From assembly GCA_017538635.1 (NCBI GenBank), contig JAFYIM010000170.1:1-7707 (forward strand): 7,707 bases of DNA, read 5' to 3'. Source of the DNA: a bacterium. GTDB taxonomy: Bacteria > UBA3054. Numbering within the stretch: position 1 is the first letter of the stretch; the number at the start of each line of letters is the position of its first letter. Below, piece by piece: positions 1 to 4,572 of this stretch. The notes below the pieces were generated by a model, which worked only from the letters and a program-made list of their open reading frames with translations, was not told where the DNA came from and searched no databases. Made by a program: the position numbers and the translations under genes.

Positions 1-299
1 TCTTCCCCTCGAAATACGAAGGCTTCGGCCTCCCCGTTCTGGAGGCGATGGGAGAAGGAGCTCCCGTCATAGTTTCGGACAGTTCCTCCCTTCCCGAAGT
101 TGTCGGCTCGGCCGGAATTCTTTTACCAAGTGACGAAGAGCCGCTCTGGACCAAGGCGCTGCTCGATATTTTCCATGACGAAAAATTGAGGGAAGAGCTC
201 TCCCGAAAAACTCTGGAAAGGTCGAAACTTTTTTCCTGGGGACAGTGCGCAAAAGAAACGCGCGCCGTCTATGAAAAGACCCTGAGCCTTTACTTTTGA
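1..299 (+). CDS. GT4-family glycosyltransferase, C-terminal end (partial)
   Basis: Open frame (codons from base 3) running in from the left edge and ending at TGA 297-299, about 98 residues. It begins F-P-S-K-Y-E-G-F-G-L-P-V-L-E-A-M, the signature of the GT-B fold GT4 family. The E-x7-E pair (E of YEGFG and E of LEAM) normally binds the nucleotide-sugar donor. It is followed by G-x-P-V-I-V-S-D, an L-P-E-V motif and the G-I-L-L-P turn typical of these enzymes, then the usual C-terminal helices. Such proteins are cytoplasmic or membrane-associated and move a sugar from a nucleotide donor to a lipid, glycan or other acceptor. The acceptor cannot be read from this fragment. The ATG at base 48 falls inside the catalytic motif and is not the start; the true start lies outside the window. 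The family call is firm and the substrate is unknown. Confidence 0.92.
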   Translation, partial: FPSKYEGFGLPVLEAMGEGAPVIVSDSSSLPEVVGSAGILLPSDEEPLWTKALLDIFHDEKLREELSRKTLERSKLFSWGQCAKETRAVYEKTLSLYF

Positions 300-317
300 C
301 CGCGTTTCTGATACCAT
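289..317 (+). promoter_or_regulatory. Candidate extended -10 promoter for ferredoxin and tRNA-Glu
   Basis: TTTACT (289-294) and TACCAT (312-317) are 17 bases apart, and TG sits one base before the second hexamer (309-310), an extended -10 pattern. Each hexamer matches 4 of 6 sigma-70 consensus positions. The -35 box lies inside the last codons of the upstream glycosyltransferase gene. The predicted start near 324 would leave a leader of about 36 bases before the ferredoxin ATG. A second TTGACC at 296-301 lacks a good -10 partner. This is inference from pattern only. Confidence 0.35.
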
Positions 318-349
318 TTCACTCGTACCTTACTTTTAACCCAAATTGT

Positions 350-354
350 AGGAG
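350..354 (+). promoter_or_regulatory. Shine-Dalgarno AGGAG for the ferredoxin
   Basis: AGGAG lies five bases upstream of the ATG at 360. It supports that start for this very short gene. Confidence 0.75.
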
Positions 355-359
355 AAATT

Positions 360-530
360 ATGGCTTACAAAATCAGCTCTGAATGTCTTTCCTGCGGCGC
401 TTGCGCTTCCGAATGCCCCCAGGGCGCCATTTCTGAAGGCGAAGGCCAGTATCAGATCGATCCGGCCAAGTGCGTGTCCTGCGGCCTCTGCGCCAGCGTC
501 TGCCCCGCCGGAGCCATCAGCGAAGAATAA
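360..530 (+). CDS. 2[4Fe-4S] clostridial-type ferredoxin, 56 aa
   Basis: A 56-residue protein beginning MAYKISSEC and ending AGAISEE. It carries two CxxCxxCxxxCP motifs (C9, C12, C15, C19-P20 and C38, C41, C44, C48-P49), which bind two [4Fe-4S] clusters in the small bacterial ferredoxins. These are soluble low-potential one-electron carriers serving enzymes such as pyruvate:ferredoxin oxidoreductase or hydrogenases. The length of 55-57 residues and the internal two-fold repeat (each half ends A-I-S-E) match the classic clostridial type. The start is fixed by AGGAG at 350-354. No dedicated redox partner is next to it. The tRNA-Glu gene begins 10 bases after the stop and no terminator lies between them, so the two may share a transcript. 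The family call is very secure; the partner enzyme is unknown. Confidence 0.96.
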   Translation: MAYKISSECLSCGACASECPQGAISEGEGQYQIDPAKCVSCGLCASVCPAGAISEE

Positions 531-540
531 AAAGATATTT

Positions 541-616
541 GCTCCTTTCGTCTAGTGGCCTAGGACATGTGGTTCTCATCCACAAAACAGGAGTTCGATT
601 CTCCTATGGAGCGCCA
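541..616 (+). tRNA. tRNA-Glu (anticodon CTC)
   Basis: A full cloverleaf can be folded by eye. The acceptor arm is 541-547 with 606-612, followed by G73 and an encoded CCA (614-616). The D arm is 550-553 with 563-566 and resembles bacterial tRNA-Glu closely (TCGTCTAG..GGCC.AGGAC). The anticodon stem is 568-572 with 580-584; the loop TTCTCAT gives anticodon CTC at 575-577, which reads GAG. The variable loop is AAAC and the T arm is 589-593 with 601-605 around TTCGATT. One irregularity is a T-T opposition at acceptor pair 6-67 (546/607); all other acceptor pairs are Watson-Crick. It sits between a ferredoxin gene and an intrinsic terminator. Confidence 0.95.
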
Positions 617-622
617 AATCTT

Positions 623-650
623 AAGACACCCGGGAGGGTGTCTTTTTTTT
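623..650 (+). terminator. Intrinsic terminator after tRNA-Glu
   Basis: A nine-base-pair stem (AAGACACCC 623-631 with GGGTGTCTT 636-644) closes a GGGA loop and runs into an uninterrupted T-tract to 650. It starts seven bases after the tRNA CCA and would end the ferredoxin-tRNA transcript, insulating the following operon. Confidence 0.92.
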
Positions 651-666
651 GCCTCCCACAAAAAAG

Positions 667-692
667 TATAAAATGGTATAATCTACTATAAA
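667..692 (+). promoter_or_regulatory. Probable operon promoter with three phased TATAAW boxes
   Basis: TATAAT at 677-682 is a perfect -10 hexamer preceded by TGG (674-676), an extended -10. TATAAA hexamers also occur at 667-672 and 687-692, so the three start exactly 10 bases apart. No good -35 is visible 16-18 bases upstream, which extended -10 promoters tolerate. The block lies between the tRNA terminator and the zinc-ribbon gene start at 708. From the central box, transcription would begin near 689, giving a leader of about 20 bases. The central box is the best candidate; the role of the flanking boxes is unknown. Confidence 0.6.
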
Positions 693-707
693 ACAAAATA
701 GGGACAC

Positions 708-1088
708 ATGAACACGGAAAAAATAACTGACGCCCAGAAAATTGAGCTGAACTGCGTAGGCTGCGGCCACGCCGTGGAATTCTCGCTTCTCGATCTCAAT
801 CCTGACACGCTTCTGACCTGCAAGGAATGCGGCAAAACTTATTCCTTTACTCCGGAACTCGCCGACCAGATCAAACGTTTCAGCAAACTTCTTGAAACGG
901 TCTACGAATCCCGGGATCTTTTGGGACAAGCAAGCATCGGGATAAAAGTAAAGGACGAGGAAGTCAAGATCCCCTACCAGCTTCTCTTGACCAGACTCAA
1001 TTCGCTCCTTAGCCTCAAAATGGGCGATCAGGAAATGACTTTCCGTTTTCGCGTCAATCCTATAGCTGTTTTCGAAAAGAAAGAGTAA
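708..1088 (+). CDS. Small zinc-ribbon protein of unknown function, 126 aa
   Basis: The N-terminal third holds two CxxCG knuckles (C16, C19 and C38, C41) separated by 18 residues, a four-cysteine zinc ribbon. The rest (about residues 48-126) has no recognisable motif: a charged amphipathic helix region (about 50-70) is followed by a segment rich in K, E, V and L, and no membrane segment or signal peptide is seen. The protein is therefore probably cytoplasmic. The GGGA just upstream (701-704) is a modest ribosome-binding site with short spacing to ATG 708. It is the first gene of a four-gene unit; its TAA directly abuts the ATG of the VTT membrane protein, which suggests coupled translation. 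Zinc ribbons of this kind can bind nucleic acid or only stabilise a fold, so regulation of the operon is possible but not shown. Confidence 0.8.
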   Translation: MNTEKITDAQKIELNCVGCGHAVEFSLLDLNPDTLLTCKECGKTYSFTPELADQIKRFSKLLETVYESRDLLGQASIGIKVKDEEVKIPYQLLLTRLNSLLSLKMGDQEMTFRFRVNPIAVFEKKE

Positions 1089-1742
1089 ATGGGATTCCTG
1101 CGTAAGATCTACGACTGGGTGATGAGATGCGCTCCTTCCCCGTATGCGCTTCTCGCTCTCAATCTGCTCTCCTTTTCCGAATCATCGTTCTTTCCCATAC
1201 CGCCCGATCCTCTCCTGATTGCCATGTCGCTGGCGAAGCCGAAGCGTTCCTTGTGGTACGCGCTTTGGTGTTCCCTTGCTTCGGTGCTTGGCGGAGTTCT
1301 GGGCTACGTTATCGGCGCCTTCTTGTGGAGCGTGACGAAGAATTTCTTCTTCAACTACGTCCCAGGCTTTACTCCGGAAGGTTTTGCGACTGTGGAGCAG
1401 CTTTACTTGAAATACAGTTTTTGGTGCGTCTTCGCCGCCGGTTTCACGCCTATTCCCTACAAGATCTTCACCATTGCCTCCGGCGTTTTCGGAATGGCCT
1501 TTTGGCCTTTCCTTCTCGCCTCGGCTGTCAGCCGCTCAGCCCGCTTCTTTCTAGTCGCAGGACTGATCAGGATCTTCGGCGAAAGAATAAAAGCGTTTAT
1601 CGACAAATATTTCAATATATTAACCATAGCGTTTCTAATACTTCTGATCGGCTGCTTTGCCATCTTCGGGCTTCTGAAGAAAGGCGACGAGTCCAAAGAA
1701 GACGGAGCGTCCACGTTAAAAACAAGCGAGGTCTCTGAATGA
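1089..1742 (+). CDS. VTT/DedA-like membrane protein, YqaA family, 217 aa
   Basis: An integral inner-membrane protein with about five hydrophobic segments or re-entrant loops. Family marks seen are E31 followed by F-F-P-I-P-P-D (34-40), a G-rich segment L-G-G-V-L-G-Y-V-I-G (67-76), the second half-loop G-F-T-P-I-P-Y-K (118-125) and S-R-S-A-R-F (148-153). Paired proline-rich re-entrant loops of this kind define the VTT (SNARE-associated, DedA-like) superfamily, whose bacterial members are linked to lipid-carrier or phospholipid translocation and membrane homeostasis. The exact substrate here is unknown. After a last membrane helix (about 176-195) the protein ends in a charged cytoplasmic-type tail. 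The start codon follows the preceding stop without a gap and only a weak purine stretch precedes it, pointing to translational coupling. Its stop overlaps the next start as ATGA. Confidence 0.9.
   Translation: MGFLRKIYDWVMRCAPSPYALLALNLLSFSESSFFPIPPDPLLIAMSLAKPKRSLWYALWCSLASVLGGVLGYVIGAFLWSVTKNFFFNYVPGFTPEGFATVEQLYLKYSFWCVFAAGFTPIPYKIFTIASGVFGMAFWPFLLASAVSRSARFFLVAGLIRIFGERIKAFIDKYFNILTIAFLILLIGCFAIFGLLKKGDESKEDGASTLKTSEVSE
1728..1731 (+). promoter_or_regulatory. Shine-Dalgarno GAGG for the OmpA-like lipoprotein
   Basis: GAGG inside the end of the VTT gene lies seven bases before ATG 1739. It supports the start that overlaps the upstream stop by four bases. Confidence 0.6.
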
Positions 1743-2782
1743 AAAGATCTTCTCTTACCACAATAGCCATCCTGGCACTTTTCCTTAGCGCCTGCACCGC
1801 CATGCAGCGCGGCGGACTTATTGGCGGCCTAATCGGCGGCGGCATGGGCGCCGGCATCGGCGCAGCCGGCGGCGGCGTCGGCGTTGCGATCGGCGCGGGA
1901 GCCGGCGCAGGAGCCGGACTTCTGACTGGCGCGATCGCCGGCGAAGCCTATGAAATACATCGCGCCCGCATGCTGGAGGACTACGCTGACGTCGACCGCT
2001 ACAGCGGCGAAGCCAAAGTCTCCACCAAAGTTGTCGCCAAGTATGAAAAACAGCTGGCGAAGATGGAAGCCAGGACTAAGATGATGGCCGCCAGATATGA
2101 AGAGATCGTGGCCAAGAGCTATGTTCTGGCCAACAACATCCAGGCCGACGGACGCTACGTCCAGGTCGAGACAACGAAGGAAGGGACGACCCAGATCACG
2201 ATGCTCTCCGAAGTTCTCTTCGACGAAGGCCATGCCCAGCTAAGGGAAGCTGTCTATCCCGTTCTCGAAGAAGTCGGCCGTGTCGTCAATACCGAATATC
2301 CCGGCTTCCTTGTGGCAATCGAAGGACATACCGACAGCAACGAATTGCCGGAAGGCTCCAATTACATGTCCAACTGGGAACTCTCAGCGGCCAGAAGTCT
2401 GGCTGTCCTGCACTTCTTGGAAAAGCAGGGCGGAGTCGATCCGAAACGCATGGCCATCTCCGGTTACTCCGCCAACAGGCCTGTCGCGAGCAACGCCACG
2501 GCTGACGGCCAGCGCCTGAACCGCCGCGTCGTCATAACGCTTATCCCCACCGATTTCGGAACTCCGCTTTCGCAGGACGAGCAGCTGAACGACAAAGTGA
2601 ACAGCATCATGGAATCGACCATGCCGACGCTTCCCCAGAGCGGCACCGTCCCCGTCCCTGATTACGGACGCGGCGGTTCCACCGGCCTTGACATTGCCCC
2701 GGACGGCACGCTGCCCGGCGCTGCTCCGCAAAGCGAAGCCGAAATGCTCAACAACCTTCCCGCTTTCCCAACCATTGACTAG
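1739..2782 (+). CDS. Outer-membrane lipoprotein with glycine zipper and OmpA domain, 347 aa
   Basis: An N-terminal lipoprotein signal ends in the lipobox L16-S-A-C19, so C19 should be lipidated. Residues 25-69 form a glycine-zipper segment (repeated GG/GxG with I, L, V and A), which usually inserts in or packs against membrane. Residues about 80-130 are charged and probably helical, a likely periplasmic spacer. An OmpA C-terminal-type domain spans about 153-268, with E195-G-H-T-D199, L215-S-A-A-R219 and N261-R-R-V; these are the usual peptidoglycan-binding landmarks of Pal/OmpA proteins. A tail of about 80 residues rich in P, G, S and T follows. The likely role is anchoring the outer membrane to peptidoglycan. 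Unlike Pal it carries a glycine zipper and a long tail, and no tol genes are nearby. The family call is secure; the specific role is inferred. Confidence 0.92.
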   Translation: MKRSSLTTIAILALFLSACTAMQRGGLIGGLIGGGMGAGIGAAGGGVGVAIGAGAGAGAGLLTGAIAGEAYEIHRARMLEDYADVDRYSGEAKVSTKVVAKYEKQLAKMEARTKMMAARYEEIVAKSYVLANNIQADGRYVQVETTKEGTTQITMLSEVLFDEGHAQLREAVYPVLEEVGRVVNTEYPGFLVAIEGHTDSNELPEGSNYMSNWELSAARSLAVLHFLEKQGGVDPKRMAISGYSANRPVASNATADGQRLNRRVVITLIPTDFGTPLSQDEQLNDKVNSIMESTMPTLPQSGTVPVPDYGRGGSTGLDIAPDGTLPGAAPQSEAEMLNNLPAFPTID

Positions 2783-2783
2783 T

Positions 2784-2789
2784 AAGGAG
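2784..2789 (+). promoter_or_regulatory. Shine-Dalgarno AAGGAG for the 221-residue lipoprotein
   Basis: AAGGAG, close to the ideal sequence, is followed by a seven-base spacer and ATG 2797. It lies in the 14-base gap after the OmpA-lipoprotein stop and fixes the start. Confidence 0.8.
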
Positions 2790-2796
2790 ACACCAT

Positions 2797-3462
2797 ATGC
2801 GTAAGATTGCTTTACTATCCGTACTTTCCGCTCTTACTTTCCTAATGTTTGGCTGCGCGACCAGCGAGGTGACGTATCCTCAGCCGCTGGCCCTGAACAA
2901 CGGCTCCTTCGAGGGCAAGACGATGTGCATCATGGCCTACGGCGAGCCGACTGACAACTATGAAGAGCTTTCCGAGACCTACCACCGCTGGTGGCTCCCC
3001 CGCTTCATTTACGGCAGTGGCGAAGTGACCGTCCTCGATCACCCTTACGTCAACGACGACGGCCAGGTCTTCCAGGACAACACCAACGAAGCTTTCGCCG
3101 AAGCCATTTTCAACCGCCTGAGAGGATACTCCATCTTCAAACGCGTGGTCACGGTGAAAGACAGGGCTGAAGCCGACGAGTTCAACTACGATTACCTTCT
3201 GGTCTTCCATATCAACGAGTGCTACGCCAAAGGCCTCGGCGCCAACGCGAACTTCGTCGAATGGTCTACCATCGAAGGAAACGTCAACGTTTCCGTCTTC
3301 GTTTACGACCTGAAGGCCAACCAGAGGATCAGCGAGCAGAACATCCAGTCCACCGCGACCTCCACCTACGCCTGGGCGACGCCCGACGTCAGGGAATATC
3401 TGAGAAGAAAGCTTCTGAAAGGAACGACCTTCCACAACGCGGTCTCCCAGATAACCTTCTAA
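2797..3462 (+). CDS. Putative lipoprotein of unknown function, 221 aa
   Basis: A basic, hydrophobic signal peptide (MRK followed by hydrophobic residues) ends at L16-M-F-G-C20, an acceptable lipobox; residue +2 is Ala, which in E. coli would favour outer-membrane sorting. The mature part is about 200 residues without transmembrane segments. It is unusually aromatic around 62-72 (H-R-W-W-L-P-R-F-I-Y), has a helix-like stretch N97-E-A-F-A-E-A-I-F-N-R-L, a strand Y133-L-L-V-F-H-I and another with V-F-V-Y-D-L (167-172). That order (helix, then strands ending in a V-Y-D motif) resembles small periplasmic lipoproteins of the DUF4823/GNA1162-like kind, but this is only an architectural impression. 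It is the last gene before a terminator and follows the OmpA-like lipoprotein by 14 bases, so a shared envelope role is likely. I do not recognise a specific family. Confidence 0.82.
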   Translation: MRKIALLSVLSALTFLMFGCATSEVTYPQPLALNNGSFEGKTMCIMAYGEPTDNYEELSETYHRWWLPRFIYGSGEVTVLDHPYVNDDGQVFQDNTNEAFAEAIFNRLRGYSIFKRVVTVKDRAEADEFNYDYLLVFHINECYAKGLGANANFVEWSTIEGNVNVSVFVYDLKANQRISEQNIQSTATSTYAWATPDVREYLRRKLLKGTTFHNAVSQITF

Positions 3463-3467
3463 ATTTG

Positions 3468-3493
3468 AAAGCCCCTCCCGAAGGGGCTTTTTT
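3468..3493 (+). terminator. Intrinsic terminator ending the lipoprotein operon
   Basis: A nine-base-pair stem (AAAGCCCCT 3468-3476 with AGGGGCTTT 3482-3490) closes a CCCGA loop and continues as a T-tract to 3493. It begins five bases after the lipoprotein stop. The A/T base of the stem merges with the T-tract, as in classic terminators. The next gene's ATG is only three bases beyond. Confidence 0.9.
3481..3486 (+). promoter_or_regulatory. Possible Shine-Dalgarno embedded in the terminator 3' arm
   Basis: AAGGGG lies nine bases before ATG 3496 and is the only purine-rich candidate ribosome-binding site for the glycosyltransferase gene. Its bases from 3482 pair with the 5' arm of the terminator hairpin, so on a read-through transcript the site would be sequestered. 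A transcript starting downstream of 3476 would leave it exposed. This is inference from the layout. Confidence 0.45.
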
Positions 3494-3495
3494 CT

Positions 3496-4572
3496 ATGCG
3501 CGTAGTCCACGTCGGAAAATACTACTGGCCTTACCAGAGGGGCATCGAAACTTATCTCAAGACGCTTGCGGAAGGGCTCGATCCTTTGTGCGATCTGACA
3601 GTCATTGTCAGCAACGACAAATGCGAGACCGTGGAGGAAACAATTGAGGGCGTGCACGTCATCAGATTAGCAAGATGCTTTCACCTCAACAGCACGGACT
3701 TTCTTCTCGGGCTTCCGAAAAAACTGAAAGAACTGAAGCCCGACATCGTGCACATCCATCTCCCCAATCCCTGGGCGGAGACCGCCTGGAAACTGGCAGG
3801 GCGTCCCGGACGGCTTTTCATTTCCTACCATTCCGACATCATCAGGCAGAAATTTCTTCTGAAACTCTTTGCGCCTTTTCACAGGGCCACACTTGAAAGC
3901 GCCGAAAAGATAATCGTCGCCACTCCCAACCATATCAAGTATTCCCCTTTCCTTTCCAAGCTCGGGGAAGACAAAACGGCCGTCGTGCACTACGGGCTTC
4001 CTAAGATCGATTTCCCCGCCCCCCGAAGCTTGGCGCGTCCCTTTATCCTCTCGGTCGGCCAACTGGTTTACTACAAGGGCTTCGACGTTCTTATCAAAGC
4101 CTTCGCCGACATTCCAGACCTGGATCTAGTGATCGCGGGCTGCGGACCTTTGAAAAATAAACTTAAAGCGCTTGCGGAAGACTTGGGGATAAAAGAACGC
4201 GTAAAATTCCCGGGCCATGTTTCCCGCGAGGAGCTGCTGCAATATTACTCAGACTGCGAATTCTTCGTCCTGAGTTCGACATTCCGCAGCGAGGCTTTCG
4301 GCATAGTGCAGCTGGAAGCCTTCCAGGCCGGGAAACCGGTCATAAGCACCGATCTGCCCTCAGGAGTCCCCTACGTCAATCAGAACGGCAAAACAGGGAT
4401 AGTTGTACCCCCCGGCGACGTTAGGGCCCTAAACGGGGCCGTGAAGGCCCTCCACGGCGATCCTGAAGCAAGGCGGCGTTTCGGAAGCGCCGCCAGGGAA
4501 AGGGCTCTCTCCGATTTCTCCGCTGAAGAGATGGTGAAGCGAACTTTCGCGCTCTACTCTCCCAAGGCCTGA
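3496..4572 (+). CDS. GT4-family glycosyltransferase, 358 aa
   Basis: A complete GT-B fold glycosyltransferase. The N-terminal acceptor domain begins M-R-V-V-H-V-G-K-Y-Y-W-P with R15-G-I-E-T (the usual GGxE loop, first G replaced by R), D83-I-V-H-I-H and Y111-H-S-D. The C-terminal donor domain starts near F183-I-L-S-V-G-Q and has Y193-K-G-F-D, L211-V-I-A-G-C-G-P and the E266-x7-E274 pair in S-E-A-F-G-I-V-Q-L-E. G279-K-P-V-I-S-T and the G-I-V-V-P-P-G-D loop follow. All expected catalytic features are present, so it should transfer a sugar from a nucleotide donor at the cytoplasmic face of the inner membrane, probably in lipopolysaccharide, exopolysaccharide or other glycoconjugate assembly. The donor and acceptor are not deducible. 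ATG 3496 gives the canonical family N-terminus, so the start is sound although it abuts a terminator. Its last 19 bases overlap the convergent TPR protein gene. Confidence 0.94.
   Translation: MRVVHVGKYYWPYQRGIETYLKTLAEGLDPLCDLTVIVSNDKCETVEETIEGVHVIRLARCFHLNSTDFLLGLPKKLKELKPDIVHIHLPNPWAETAWKLAGRPGRLFISYHSDIIRQKFLLKLFAPFHRATLESAEKIIVATPNHIKYSPFLSKLGEDKTAVVHYGLPKIDFPAPRSLARPFILSVGQLVYYKGFDVLIKAFADIPDLDLVIAGCGPLKNKLKALAEDLGIKERVKFPGHVSREELLQYYSDCEFFVLSSTFRSEAFGIVQLEAFQAGKPVISTDLPSGVPYVNQNGKTGIVVPPGDVRALNGAVKALHGDPEARRRFGSAARERALSDFSAEEMVKRTFALYSPKA

Noticed and set aside
470..691. 73-codon + strand frame across the ferredoxin end, tRNA and terminator
   Set aside because: It reads through a tRNA gene and an intrinsic terminator and is out of frame with the ferredoxin.
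1127..1738. 203-codon + strand frame inside the VTT protein gene
   Set aside because: Its translation is rich in Arg, Ser and Leu with no motif, while the overlapping frame shows clear VTT family motifs.
1811..1920. GGC-rich repeats considered as a CRISPR or satellite array
   Set aside because: There are no regular repeat units or spacers. The pattern follows Gly/Ala codons of a coding sequence.
1829..2233. 134-codon - strand frame opposite the OmpA-like lipoprotein
   Set aside because: It arises from the complement of the GC-rich glycine tract and has no initiation signals or recognisable domain.
2842..3657. 271-codon open frame on the - strand
   Set aside because: It lies opposite the lipoprotein gene, the terminator and the start of the GT4 gene. 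The + strand genes have a signal peptide, ribosome-binding site and family motifs; this frame has none and looks like a codon-bias shadow.
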